From positions 1,847,257 through 1,911,256 of the forward strand of contig JALPQD010000390.1 in NCBI GenBank assembly GCA_023101885.1: a stretch of DNA of 64,000 nt, written 5' to 3'. Both the position numbers and the translations under genes were made by a program. Source of the stretch: Typhlomys cinereus. Lineage: Eukaryota; Chordata; Mammalia; Rodentia; Platacanthomyidae. Below, piece after piece: positions 22,590 to 34,499 of the stretch. Position 1 is the first letter of the stretch, and each line of letters starts with the position of its first letter. The notes below the pieces were generated by a model. That model did not search any database. It worked only from the letters and a program-made list of their open reading frames with translations, and had not been told where the DNA came from.

Positions 22590-23050
22590 TTTAAAATGTC
22601 ACGATTCACATAGAATAAATGTGTAGCCACTTGCCTTAGCTTTTCACTCTTATTCTGGCATTCTGTAATCCACCAGAGTCAATAGATTTTTGCAGTCATA
22701 TTATTACAACTATCTTCCATGTACCATTTGTTTTTAAACAAAAGTGATTTTTCAGTTTCCAACTGGAGTAACATTCAAAAAAAAGCCCGTACACATTTTG
22801 ACTAAACCCTTCAATGGACCTGGCCTACTTTAATGATATTTTACTCCTTACTCTAGTTGCTTTAATTCAAACTACTTTGTTTTTATTTCCCACCACTTAG
22901 TATTCATTTGTGTCTCCAGCCTCTTCCCAGAAATTTCTTTAGAAATTGTGATGAAACTTATACATGTTACTTTTTTTAATGGGCAATTTATTATAGGCCT
23001 GAATGTAGACTCAATAGCAGCAAACTTTTGCTCTCAGTAAGAAACTGAAA
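22590..23050. other. Intergenic DNA right of the provirus, no gene seen
   Basis: Ordinary AT-rich sequence with no recognisable element. Confidence 0.5.
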
Positions 23051-23057
23051 ACCTAGG

Positions 23058-24050
23058 TATAAGGTATTTATACCCAAAATGTACTGAACTACAGACTAGA
23101 TGAAAGTTTTTAATGGAGTTCCAGAACTGCCAATCATAGGAAAATGGAGAGAAAAAGAAAGAGAGCTGGGAGAGGACTGAGCTGGTTTTATACCCTCGGG
23201 GTTGTTAGCTGATGGAATCTACCTATCCTGTCTGAATCCCTTCATGGTCACCAAATGTTGGAGGAACAGTCTTTCCTCTGTTCACCAAATATCCCTTTGT
23301 GGTTACCAAATATTCCAGGAATGACCGTCCCAGTGTTGCATGGTTCTTGTTCTCAGTCAAAGATTGAAACCAGAACCCATGCGGAGGATTAAGGTAGAGA
23401 TTTTAGAGGAGAGAAAGGATGGAACTCAGGGACTCCAGACATAGACTTCCATGAGGGGCTAAGGCACCCTGGAGAACTCATGGACTCCAGACATGTAAAT
23501 ATTGAGAAGCAAGGAACTAGAAATAATGAGTGCCAAGGAGGGCAGGGGTCAAATATAGCTGCCAGGATGTGGACTCTTTATACACCTAGGCAAGCCTGGG
23601 AATGAAGGCCTTTCCTCATTGGTCAGCTTACACTGGGACCCAACCCACTTGGTCTTGTGCCTACCTCAAGGTGGGGCCTATCTGTAATGCAGAGCTTATC
23701 TCCATATCCTTCCAAAAACCGAATGATTGGGGGCACAGGGTGTGTTCCTGGGGGGGGGAATCCAAGCAGTGGTGGATGACCTTCCAAAACCTTCAGAGAC
23801 CATTTCAGCATGGCTGCTATTAATCCCACCTTAGGCCGAAGGGGAAAGGTCTGGAAGTGACTTCTAGGACTTGTCCAGCCCAGGAAATATGATCAGAATC
23901 ATTCTTTGACCTCCCCCCTCCCTCAGCACTAAGGGTTAAAGGTCAGGTAAGTCCATACTCTTGTAAGAGCCAACTATTAAGGGGGAGTAATCATCAATCA
24001 GAAGGTCTGCCCTTAGAGTGGAGGAATGGAGGAAAGGAAATCCTATCACA
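23058..24050 (+). mobile_element. LTR family C, split by an antisense family B LTR
   Basis: The left part (23058-23220) has AGAACTGCCAATCATAGGAAA and TATACCCTCGGGGTTGTTAG. The right part (23850-24050) has CAGAATCATTCTTTGACCTC, AGCACTAAGGGTTAAAGGTC, ATCATCAATCAGAAGG and the end CCTATCACA. The pieces are contiguous at 14.7-15.0 kb. Here about 600 bp separate them, most of it the family B LTR. Confidence 0.65.
23335..23840 (-). mobile_element. LTR family B (antisense) inside family C
   Basis: Carries TTCTCAGTCAAAGATTGAAA, GGAGGATTAAGGTAGAGATT, ACTCCAGACATAGACTTCCA, CCTCAAGGTGGGGCC and CCTTCAGAGACCATTTCAGC in the same order as the antisense copies at 6.1 and 12.9 kb. At 14.3-15.1 kb the nesting is the other way round (C inside B), so both families were active over overlapping periods. 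Confidence 0.65.
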
Positions 24051-24210
24051 CATTCAGAGTACTTTCTATTCCTCTTTGTTCTTTACTTGCCCAGTGTGTT
24101 AGTAACGTTGACATAGTGAAAATGTTCATAAAGCCTACCATTTATGTCTTTAGTTACTTAGCCACTGAATTTTAGATCGTATTTTCTTAGCCTTCAAGAA
24201 TTTACATACA

Positions 24211-24486
24211 GGGCTGGAGAGGTGGTTCAGGGGTTAAGCCTCTGCCTTGCAGGCGGAAGGTCCTGAGTTTGGATCCTAAACCCCACATATAGACGCTGGG
24301 TGGAAGCGGGGGCAGCCTGCGCTTCTGGTCCTGGTAGGGCGGATCCTGTGAATCCCGGGGCAGAGTAAACGGGGAGGAGGTGGAGGCGTCCATGGTGGTT
24401 CCCGAATTCGCCCGTGGTTCTACACACATACACACACACACGTACCTACACACAATTAAATAAGTAATAATAAAAAAATTAAAAAA
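24211..24486 (+). mobile_element. SINE, best-preserved copy, exact 15-bp TSD
   Basis: Begins GGGCTGGAGAGGTGGTTCAG, with a B-box-like GGTCCTGAGTTTGGATCC, then a GC-rich body (GCGGGGGCAGCCTGCGCTTC, CCCGTGGTTCTACACAC) shared with the 2.9-kb copy. AAGAATTTACATACA is duplicated at 24196-24210 and 24487-24501. It is the youngest-looking SINE here. The body is unlike mouse B2 or B4 as I know them. Confidence 0.9.
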
Positions 24487-24501
24487 AAGAATTTACATAC
24501 A

Positions 24502-25590
24502 TACATTGCTAACTTGGCATTCAATTTTCATGCCCATTTATTTGAAAATCCCATAATGTAGCTGTATATTTCATTCTGTTTAAATAGCTCTTTTTATTCT
24601 TCATTCATGAATCAATTTTGGTTCTACTTCTTAAATCTCATTAGATTCCTATGATGGAAGGGTTTGTAGGAATTAAACATGGAAATTTGTTCTCAGTTGA
24701 AGCATTTCATTTTGGAGGGAGCCTCCTTAAGGCTCATGGAGTTGAAAATTGAAAGATTTAATCTTGGAGGAAACAAAAGTCACAATTCTATGAAAAGCCA
24801 CATAACTTACTGTCTTCAAGTGATACACAGAACTGCAGGGTTTCAGCTTTTCTGAGTTTGTTACTCATGCTGGTATTGTGAGCTTCTTGTGATATAGCAG
24901 CTATGAGTTATTCATAGTTCTATAAATCATCCTATAAAAACTCTTCTATAATTAATTAAAATCAGTGTATTGGTTTGTCAGTTTGAGCTAACAGAGAAGT
25001 GATATATATATATACACATACATACATATCTTTTGTCAGTTTCATAGCTGGAGTTGGCATTTCTTTCACTCTCACAAGGAAAAGATTTAAAAAATAATGT
25101 AGGTATTCTATACTGCTTCCTTAGGAAAAGTAAAAAGAGTAGTATATGTGTTTTCTATAATCTTAGGCAACGAGCTTTATAAAATATACAAGAAATAAAT
25201 TTTCATTTGATTGATGGTACATGAAAAATAAAGGAATATCATCCAATGGGAAGATGGTCAGCATTTAATAAGCACTGTCGCTCAAACTTTGAAGAATTGC
25301 ATTAATCTCTGATTCTTTAAAAAAAAAACATTGAGCACTGCAAGAAACTGGAACTTGTTCATTGGATAATTATTCTTCAGGTTTTGAAAACAATGAGATT
25401 ATTAAACTACCAGAATGATGAATGGATGTGTCTGCTTTTGCTTATTAGATAAACTCAACATTCTGCTTCAAACACCATAAGAAAGAGCCAATTACATTGT
25501 ATGTTTTTATTATTGCCATATTTAACATGATTTTAAATGCAGTTCTTTGTACAATCAATCAAGACCTTGCTTGAAAAGATAAACAGGCTT
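24502..25590. other. Intergenic DNA downstream of OR gene
   Basis: AT-rich. It includes the likely 3' UTR of the minus-strand OR, with candidate AATAAA signals on the minus strand, but none can be chosen over the others. A short (TA)n/(CA)n lies at 25003-25026. Confidence 0.45.
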
Positions 25591-25594
25591 CACT

Positions 25595-26530
25595 CTAGGA
25601 ATTTCTCTTCCATAAAACTGATCTTTTCATTGCAACTTTCACATCCTTATTCCTCAGACTATAGATGAGTGGGTTCAGCATGGGTATAAATAATGTGTAA
25701 AATACAGCAGAGACCTTCTCCTGCTCCTGGGAATATTGAGAACTTGGCTGGATGTAGTTAAAGCCTCCAGATCCATAGAGCAAGGCCACAGCAGTCAAGT
25801 GTGAGGCACAGGTGGAGAAGGCTTTGTGTCTCCCTTCGGCTGAGTGGATTCTCATGATGGCACTGACGATGCGGATGTATGAAAGCATGATGATTATGAA
25901 CGTGAACATGGCAATCACACCAGAGAAGATCAAAAGCAGCACCTCATTGGTGTGCGTGTCAGAGCAGGAAAGCTTCAAAAGGGGAGGGATGTCACAGAAG
26001 TAATGATTCACAATGTTGGGACCACAGAAGTCCAGATGGAGCAAACCTATTGTGTGTGTCAGAGAATTAATGAGCCCACTTAAGTAAGATACCAGAACCA
26101 TCTGAGTGCAGATGCTGTGGGTCATGATGGCTGTATACAATAAGGGATTGGCAATGGCTACATAGCGGTCATATGCCATCATAGACAGTAGGAAAGCATC
26201 TGTGGTTACGTACACTAAGAAAAAGAAACTCTGCAGGACACAGCCAGAAAAGGTTGTAGTCTTAAGTTGTGATAGGAAATCAATGAGCATTTTGGGTGTT
26301 AGGACAGTGGAGTAGCAGATATCACAGAAAGAAAGGTTGCTAAGGAAGAAGTACATTGGAGTATGAAGTTGGGCATTCAGATAGATCAAGAGAATCATTC
26401 CCCCATTACCAACAAGAGTGATGAGATAAATAAGGCTGAAAAGCAAGAAGAGAGGGACCTGCAATTTAGGGTTTTCAGTTAAGCCTACCAGAAGGAATTC
26501 CTTTACACCCGTGTGATTCCAATCTGGCAT
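25595..26530 (-). CDS. Olfactory receptor, class II, family 5-like (intact)
   Basis: A 311-residue, single-exon, seven-transmembrane odorant receptor of the usual length, expected in olfactory cilia and coupled to Golf. Visible marks: N-glycosylation site NHT at residues 5-7; GN in TM1 (LVGNGG); [16 protein letters not shown] in TM2; the conserved Cys pair of EC1/EC2; MAYDRYVAI at the end of TM3; SCSDTH in EC2; [10 protein letters not shown] at TM6; and [15 protein letters not shown] in TM7. The start MPDWNHTG lies the usual distance before TM1, and no other Met competes. Odd points: residues after DRYVAI are AN where most relatives have CN, and TM6 ends YGSGGFNYI where YGT-I-F-Y-L is common. 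Its nearest relative here is the pseudogene at 2.1-3.3 kb. The upstream untranslated exon cannot be located. Confidence 0.95.
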   Translation of the reverse strand: MPDWNHTGVKEFLLVGLTENPKLQVPLFLLFSLIYLITLVGNGGMILLIYLNAQLHTPMYFFLSNLSFCDICYSTVLTPKMLIDFLSQLKTTTFSGCVLQSFFFLVYVTTDAFLLSMMAYDRYVAIANPLLYTAIMTHSICTQMVLVSYLSGLINSLTHTIGLLHLDFCGPNIVNHYFCDIPPLLKLSCSDTHTNEVLLLIFSGVIAMFTFIIIMLSYIRIVSAIMRIHSAEGRHKAFSTCASHLTAVALLYGSGGFNYIQPSSQYSQEQEKVSAVFYTLFIPMLNPLIYSLRNKDVKVAMKRSVLWKRNS

Positions 26531-26539
26531 GTTTTCAAC

Positions 26540-29500
26540 TGTTTATAACTTCTAGCTATAAAAAATGATGATGTCACTCAGGTGAGAACAGTGTGACTTC
26601 TGCCAGGATCTGATATTCATCACAGTTTGAGACAGGTAGTACTACCCTGTGGAAAATGAACCAAAAAGGTAACCCTCACCAATTGTCTGTTTTTCTACAC
26701 AATCCATCTAATGTGACTCATAATTTTAGATACTCATTTCATGTTATTTTCTGTTGTCAATGCCCACAAACTTAATCCAAGGATAACAAAACTCTCTAGT
26801 GGATAGAATTGGCATTGAATATCTAAATTTGGTAATAAAGATATTACTTACTGTTTGAAAAATGTCCATCTATGCTAACATAATCTATAAACATCCTTCT
26901 ACCCAGTAAAAAATAAAAATTCCTCTACTATCCTGGAAGTAGCCTATTTAAATATTTTTCACTTGCAGTTAGAAGCACTATGTCTGACATATTCACCCAC
27001 TTTCTATAAAAATGACAAATCTCTAGCTTCTTTTTCCCCACCTTTTACCCAGATTCTTGACTTGTAAGGTTGGGGATATGACCTTCTATTCAATTGAAAA
27101 AGAAAAATAATAGAACATATTTAAAGCTGCTGCTAAGTATTAAGTGAGCTTATCTGTAATTAAGACTCTCATTTAATTGACAATGCATGCCTCTGGGGAA
27201 CTTTGCTTTTTCTTTTGTTTTCAAATGAACATTGAAACAATCAATTTAAAAACCTGTCATAGAGGCATAATGTACTGTATAACAATCATTTTCTGTCAGA
27301 TATGTTTAAAATGTTATTCTTCCACTTAATCCATGTTTTCTGAAGTGGAACCTTAATACCTCATCAAGATTTAGAGACAATTATTTAGAAATTAATATGT
27401 CCTATTAAACTTTCAAACATTGGGCAAATGTTTACTATTTGTTACTTTGTGCTACTGAAAACATTTACTGGAGGCAAAATAGTAAACAAAAATAATGTAT
27501 TGCTTTAGGAATATAAATTAAAAACATTGATACATGCTATATGGATAAATACAGAACTACAAAGGAAGAATGCATTCAAAGAAATAGTAGGTCATTTTAT
27601 TAAATATCATGTATTAGTTATCTCCTGCATCTGTGAAAATATGTCATAAATCTGATGTCATAAAATATAAGTATTTATTATTTCATGTATTTAGAGACCA
27701 GAACTGAGAAATCAGTTTCAATAGTTAGAAATCTATGATCTGAGGGAATGTTATTCAGGAATAATAACACAGATTAAAAGACAAAAATTGAGCTTACTTA
27801 GACAAAGTTAAAGACAAGTATATTATTATGAAGATTGTTCTATTCAAGTGCATTAAATGGAAGGAGTAATAGTTCTACTCAAATCGAATGTGAATTATGA
27901 GGAATTCAGAATTTTTGAGTCACACCACTCTAGTTAGAATGGAGTGAAACAGAAGGAAATTGGAAAACAATTATTGAAATATCTTATTGGAATCATAAAG
28001 GAAGAATATAGCCATAAAATATTTCTAAATATAGTTATTGTAATAACTTGGAAGCAAACAATTTCCTTGTAAATTAGATATAATGCAATATAATTCTCAG
28101 GTATTCCATTTGAAAATTTTTACATATATATTCCATTATTGCTAAGTACCTTGCAAATTAAATGCTAAATAATGCAAATTTGCATGCTTTCACTTTATAA
28201 AATATTTGAAATAGGTTTCAAGTGAACATATAAGATGTAATTATTGCCCTATTTCATGACATGAGGTCAGTGAATAATAAATAAAACTGATGTTAAAAAA
28301 TAGTTTTCTAAATTTGGAGGATTATGCTTAAATTATATAAAAAGTTCCAGTTTCTCTTAGGGTAGGAAAATTAAAACAAGCATTAGAAGGTTGCATGAAC
28401 TTACCTTATCTGTTTCTAAACATACTCACAAATAAGTATGTCTCAGAATGAATAAATCATCTATGAATATGACCAAGTTTTCACAATATTTTAAAGACTT
28501 GTTGGGAAAAGAGTTGTTTTATATTCGTTCTTGCTCTTTTGAAGAGAAGCAGTAGCTTATTGGATGTGTCCCTCATTTGGGGACATTTGAATCCTTCTTC
28601 TCCACAATTGGATTATTAGCACTCCTCTCTTGAGACTGAAACTCAAAAAAGTTTTAATCATAGCTAAACCACCCAGGGAAAGGTTCATAAACTTCAATGA
28701 TCAAAGAAATAAAGTTTTTGCTTTCCTGGAAATAACAATATTCATATATGCTCCACTTACATAATTAGCTAATCCTGAATTTGATATAAATTAATATATT
28801 CTGTCATATTCCACAAACTTAAATATTTATTGAATTAAGATTTTATGACAAAATATGCCAACACACAACTTATGTACAGAGTATATTTTATGAACGTGTA
28901 GTTAGTTTTTACTAAATTTTTTCTAATTATTATTTAGCACTATAATTTGTGAATCATGTCTAAGAATTCCTTCATAACTTTCTTTCAACTGAAGCAGTAC
29001 TAAATGCAAAAAGTCAGGAATTTTTGCACTGATTTTACTTAGGTATTTGGACTATGAGAGCCAACCTGTCCCAAAGCTATAACAGATATTTGGATTTTAT
29101 ACCATTTTATACTTTAAAGAAATTCAAACATTATATCAGATACTGATATTTGGAAAAATCAAAGTATCAAAAATAAATTGAATGCATTTAGCTATGTAAA
29201 GATACACAAAAGAATAATTTAAAATATCAAATTTTAATCTAGCATTTACTATGCAACTCAAAGCATCAAACCACAAACCTTTATTATGGATTAACTACAT
29301 AACATGCAGCTCTTATTTGTGATGGCATGCAAGATGTTGAATCTTTCATGAGGCAGATAGAAGCACATGAGCTCTTGGTTTTGTAGAGCCATGCTCATGG
29401 TGGCACCATTGACTTCATGGTGGACAATGTCACATTATGGGGAGTATTGCAAGAGAAAGAGGTGTCATAGTGACAGAGGATGAAAAAAAAGATGAAAGTT

Positions 29501-29708
29501 GCATTTTTAATCATGATGTACTCTTGAAGAAAATTGCACTCTGTCCAGACACAACCTCATTCACAGTAGTAGTGCTTTACAATAATGATCATTTTCCCTT
29601 CACCTCCGACTAACTCTCTTTCAAAATTCCCAAGGAAGCACTATTCCATTGGGATCAGACTTAGTGTACATAATCCTTAGGGAGATAAACCACCTATAAA
29701 TTGTAATG
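26540..29708. other. AT-rich upstream/intergenic DNA, no gene seen
   Basis: Three kilobases without recognisable coding or repeat structure. It must hold the promoter and 5' exon of the 25.6-kb OR if those are nearby, but no signal can be singled out. 29300-29480 is slightly less AT-rich and unrecognised. Confidence 0.5.
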
Positions 29709-29725
29709 TAAAAAATAAGTGTATA

Positions 29726-30058
29726 CACTATGGACCCCACAAAGTCTAGCATCAGCTAAAGGCACTAAGATCCTTGGAGGCAAGGGATTGACAGCCACAG
29801 TAGTGTTCCTATGCTTAAGGGGAACACAGGAAAGGGTTCTGGGAAACGCCACTGGGTCCTTGCACTTCATCAGAGAGGAGGACCCAGAGGAGAGTCTGGC
29901 ATGCACAGTAAAGGATGCTCCGGGGATGGGAGGGGAGGCACTGGGAGATGGGGAGGGAGGGGGGAGGAAAGGGGGGCATAAGGCAGTGGGAGGTTGGAGA
30001 GAGGGAGGGAACCGGTGTACCTGTTAAGTTTGTATGAGTGGAAATTTTAAAAAAGGGG
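29726..30058 (+). mobile_element. L1 3' end, 5'-truncated, exact 15-bp TSD
   Basis: 3' UTR of the same L1 lineage as the 33.5- and 49.6-kb elements (for example TCCTTGGAGGCAAGGGATTG and GGAACACAGGAAAGGGTTCT, seen there inverted), a long GGGAGGGAGGG tract, TTAAGTTTGTATGAGTGG and a short A-tail. AAAAATAAGTGTATA flanks it at 29711-29725 and 30059-30073. The 102-codon frame over it is not a gene. Confidence 0.92.
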
Positions 30059-30438
30059 AAAAATAAGTGTATAATGCCTATAATAATTACAAAGCATAAT
30101 AGAGTAAATTAAGACGCTTTCATATTTGCTAAAAATTGAAAAGTCTGCACATCACAAATAATTTTTTGCAGAAAAATAAAAGAAAATCCTGGAACACATG
30201 TGCAGACCCCTGTACACCATAACAACTCTAAAACTAGATGACTCTTGTAATCAAAAATGATTGGCATGAATTCTGCAAAAATAGTTTCACAAGTCAAAGA
30301 GATTTGTTATGAATAATATTGATTGCCAACTTGCTGGAATTAAAATTATCTAAGAAAAAAGTTTCTGGGCATGTCCCTGAAGGTTTGTCTAGATAAGGCT
30401 AATTGAATTTTAAATATTCACTCTAAATGTGGGTGGCA

Positions 30439-30577
30439 GGCTGAGGAGAAGCTCAGGGGTTAAAACTCTGCCTCTCAAGAAGTACCTGAGTTTGGACCAC
30501 AGGTCCCATATCAAAAGGTAGAAGCAATCCAGGATGATTTCTGAATTCACCCTTGGGTCTCCACAAGGACACACAGT

Positions 30578-30640
<63 letters not shown>

Positions 30641-30666
30641 TCTCCCTCCCTCTCTCTCTCTCTCTG

Positions 30667-30705
<39 letters not shown>

Positions 30706-30728
30706 AAATTAAAAAATAAAGTTTAAAA
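30439..30728 (+). mobile_element. SINE with (CT)n(CA)n core, 10-bp TSD
   Basis: Head GGCTGAGGAGAAGCTCAGGG, body with GTAGAAGCAATCCAGGATGA and CACCCTTGGGTCTCCACAAG, then pure CT and CA runs and an AATAAA-containing tail. GTGGGTGGCA occurs at 30429-30438 and 30729-30738. Same subfamily as the 5.4-, 13.7- and 46.2-kb copies. Confidence 0.87.
30582..30702. repeat. Compound (CT)n then (CA)n microsatellite
   Basis: About 85 bases of CT-rich repeat followed by about 35 bases of CA. On the minus strand it gives a spurious Arg-Glu and Cys-Val repeat frame. Confidence 0.95.
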
Positions 30729-30739
30729 GTGGGTGGCAT

Positions 30740-31940
30740 CATCGCTGTGGTAGAGTCTAGGACTGCAATAATGTGCTAAACCTAGCTAAATTGATGGTTG
30801 TTTTCTGCTTCCTGATCATGCACACAAAATAATAAACTATCACAATTTTCCTGTAGTGACTTTTCTGACATTTCTGTAACCTTAAACTGTGATCCAAAAC
30901 AAGTCATTTCTCTAATGTGTTTCACTTATTAGGGGACGTTTTATAAAAGCAATAAGAAAACAAATAATTCATTATATATTGGGTTTATCCACTACATATT
31001 CATTGATGGATATTTGAGAATTTTGCAAGGTCCATGTTTTAGGTGTAAGTTCGCTGTCAATTTAGGAATAAAAGTTCATATGAATTGAATCATTTAATAT
31101 TTTAGATATATGTTTGTCAATGTAGTTGTACAATCCCTTAGTGTACATCTCTCTGTTAGTTAAATGTAATGTTAATTTCTCATGGCAATGACTTACGTTT
31201 GCCAATTTCTACATCAAATACTTAAATATAGATGTTTTACTTTGTTCTCAAACTTTTACGTCTCTCATTTGTTGTTAATGAAGTTGCTATGTGAGTTCTG
31301 TTTAGAAAAGTTTTCTTTTAATATGTAGAAACACAGAGAATTTAATCCCAACATAACACCTGAGTTGGGTCTAATGGACATACTATGAGAAATCACCAAG
31401 TGAAAATAGGTGTCATTGTAAACTTGAAAGAGATTGTTTCAATTGCTTGTTGAAATGGGAAGATCTGCTATGAGTGAAATTCTTCTCTTTACCTTATATG
31501 AAACCAAGTGAGCATTGGTAAGATGCTGATGCCAGATGGTATGGTTCTTCTTCATGATGGAATATAACTGAGAAATGTCAGTCAAATAAAATCAAGTGTC
31601 AAACTGTTCAAAACAGGTATTTATTGTAAAATATTGTCTCTCTAACATTGCATCAGGAAAAGTCTCCTGATGGAGTACAACTATCACTCAGTGATAAATA
31701 TTTCTTGAATTTGTGCAAGATCCTAGGCTAAATTCGGGATATCATTAACTTAAACAAATGGATGAATAAACAAACTAGTAAATTGCATTTGAACAGAAAA
31801 CGACGACTAAAATGATTAGACTTTTGCTCCTTTCTTTAATATTTGAATATATTTTCTTATTCACTTCAATTTTCTTTTGTCTATTAATTATTTTTAATTT
31901 CTTTCTATTATTTTCTTTTCACATCAAGAGTTAATCATAT
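30740..31940. other. AT-rich intergenic DNA, no gene seen
   Basis: No recognisable gene or element. Confidence 0.55.
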
Positions 31941-31944
31941 CTAC

Positions 31945-32135
31945 AAGTTTTTTTTTATTAAAAATTTAATTATACATTTTAAAATTTTTTACCAGTTCCC
32001 TCCCTCCCCCCTACTCCCCCTCCCCTTCCCCCAGTGCCTCCCCCCCAATTCCCAGAGAGTCCTTTATTGTATACGCCTAACTCTCCATTGGGTCCTCCTC
32101 TCCGATGACATATAAGGACCCAGTGGAAGTTTTTT
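31945..32135 (-). mobile_element. L1 3' end fragment (antisense)
   Basis: A T-rich stretch (the inverted tail) is followed by the inverted polypurine tract (CCCTCCCTCCCCCCTACTCC) and the block TCCTCCTCTCCGATGACATA, as at the left ends of the 33.5- and 49.6-kb L1s. Only about 190 bp remain. Confidence 0.8.
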
Positions 32136-32139
32136 TTAA

Positions 32140-33112
32140 CTGTTGAAAAATGAGAGTAAAAGCAAAATGGTAAAAAGATGTTTGCATCAATTGTTTCAAG
32201 ATATACTGCTGTTTAGATTTATATTTTCTTTCTCTTATCATCTCTAGTATATTCAATGTGTATCTAAAATATGCTTAATTGTGTCTAAAAGACTTTCATA
32301 TTTCTATTTAGGACTCCTCAAGCTTAGTTTTCACCTTTGGGAGAAAATTTTTAGTGGTAATCTTTCAATGTTACTAATTTTTTCTTGTATCCACAACAAT
32401 TTTTAAAACCTCTAGCATTTTTTAATTTTAATTTTTGACTGCATAATTCCTGTGCGATGCTTTTATTCATCCTTTTTCTTTAAATTAACAATTTGCTATT
32501 TGATGAGTTACTTGCTTCACATTTTCCATTATCCTGAAATCAGTCTACTTTACATGTTTCCTTTATATCTTTGATATTTGCTATGGTTTCAATGTGAAAT
32601 TGCCCCATAAACTTATGTTTGTTACTTTAGAACAGGTATGAGTGTGATACTTCAGGATGAGCTCCTTATCTGGTGCTCCTTGATGGATTTACATATGCTC
32701 AATCCAATGCCCACTTTTGTTCTATGGGAGGTAACATTCATAAATACTAGTAATTCAAACTAATATGGCTGGAAGCCAGCCAGTCTATGTAAGGCCAAAT
32801 ATGAACAAATGATGGTGGAGGTGAAAAAATTAGACTGTTAGATGTTGGAAGGAAGAGAATTCTAGGAATATAGCAAAGTGATTTCAGTTGTTGTGTTATT
32901 AGTGGGTGTCAATATGCTAAGCATATGGAAAAGAAGAGTGATACTGACGGATGAGAAATCAAAAATATTGACCATTTGGAACTAAGAGAGGAGCTTGGAA
33001 ACTTTCAGTTAGTCTTGCAAAATGGCTAAAAGCACATGGACCCATATTTCAGACTTATCCCATGGCATACGTTTAAGAGAGATGATTTTCAGTCTCATCA
33101 AGGTGACAGTAA
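32140..33112. other. Intergenic DNA, possible old LTR or DNA-transposon relic
   Basis: 32580-32830 has a start like GCTATGGTTTCAATGTGAAAT and a CCAGCCAGTC block that recalls old mammalian MaLR LTRs. The match is too weak to assign. The rest is unrecognised. Confidence 0.35.
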
Positions 33113-33435
33113 GGGACATAACAAAACATATCTTCCCTCTGAATCCTCACCTAGGAATGTGTAAGGATTCAGTGGTATAATCCAGAGCCCTTTCCTGGGA
33201 TTCCCGGCAGTATGGGAACACCACCTTGACTATTACTCCCTTGTTTCTAAGGACCCCACTGCTTGTGATCTATGCTAGACCCTGGGAGGTTGTCGATATG
33301 CCAGTCTCCATACAGGTCATGCAAAATCCGATTACTGCTACTGCAATCCTAACTTGTGTGGAGTATTTTGCATATTGTTGGTCTTCCCTATCTTTAGGCT
33401 CTTACTCCCCATCCTAAAGCTCAAGGAAACTTGCA
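33113..33435 (-). mobile_element. L1 3' UTR fragment (antisense, older)
   Basis: Inverted blocks match the 3' UTR of the neighbouring L1s in order: CTAAGGACCCC, ATCTATGCTAGACC, GGTCATGCAAAATCCGATTA, CTAACTTGTGTGGAGTATTT and TCTTACTCCCCATCC. It is more diverged than the adjacent 33.5-kb element and lacks tail and ORF2. Confidence 0.75.
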
Positions 33436-34499
33436 GAAAAGGGGGTCGCAAGTTTGTAAGAGTTTATGCTGTTTTAATTAGAGTGCATATTTTGGGAAAA
33501 AAAGAGAATTCTGTTTAAGCAGGTTGCAATAGTTTTTTTTTTAAAAAAACTTTTGCCCCCTTTCCCTCCACCTTCCCTCCCTATCCCCCAGTGCCTCCCC
33601 CTCCCATCCCAGGAGCATCCTTTAATGTGCATACCAAACTCTCCTCTGAGTCCTCCTCTCCCATGAGGTGCAAGGACCCAGTGGCATTTCCCAGAACCCT
33701 TTCCTCTGTTCCCCTTAAGCTTAGGAACACTACTGTGGCTGTCAATCCCTTGCTTCCCAGGATCCTAGTGCCTTTAGCAAATGCTAGACTTTGTGAGGTC
33801 AATAGTGTGTTGGACATTGCGCAGGGCATGTAAAGTCCAAATATGATTGCTTCGGCCCTAACTTGTGTGGAATATCTTGCATATCATTGCTCCTCCCATC
33901 CTTGAGCTCTTACAATCTTACCGCCCCCTCTTCCGCAAATTTCCCTGAGATTCAGGATGGGGAGAGATTAGGCTGGCCTAGTTCCAGGTGATTGATATAG
34001 AGTCTCTGATGTTCTGGATTATGGTTTGTTGATTTTTTTTTCAGTTTTGCTGCTCTTGCAATGCTGTTGGTTCCACCTTGTTGGGTATTGGATGTCACCA
34101 CCTGGAAAGAGATAAAAACCTGTTAAATTAGAGTCTTGTTATAAGAGTATATTCAAAGGTAGATGTAATAAATGTAGGAAACTGTGGTGAGGGAGGGGTC
34201 AATCACCAATCTGCGAAATGGTTACTTTCTATCTGCCAGACTATATACCCTCCCCTTCTGGTAAGATCATACCCCATCAGTTGTAAATGATCAGGAAGGA
34301 AAGTCTGTGAATTTAACCAGATGTTTCATTACTTCCTTTCAGTCCTTGATGGTGGCCTATTTTCTCTGCTGTAACATGGTCCCCTCTCTTCTTATTACTG
34401 GTGTGGCCCTCCTTCCCCATCCCTCCTGTTCATAATCTTAGCAATTACTGTAGTTATTACAGAGATTTATCTTTGAGTGTCTCTAAGTGGGTTTTGTAC

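Noticed and set aside
24211..24290. tRNA-like A and B boxes, possible tRNA gene
   Set aside because: These are the tRNA-derived heads of SINEs. They lack a proper cloverleaf and sit inside elements with TSDs.
29719..30027. 102-codon frame, also antisense at 33581-33829 and 49659-49997
   Set aside because: The repeated match is the shared L1 3' UTR, which is non-coding.
30410..30742. Arg-Glu repeat protein frame
   Set aside because: Translation of (CT)n and (CA)n microsatellites in a SINE.
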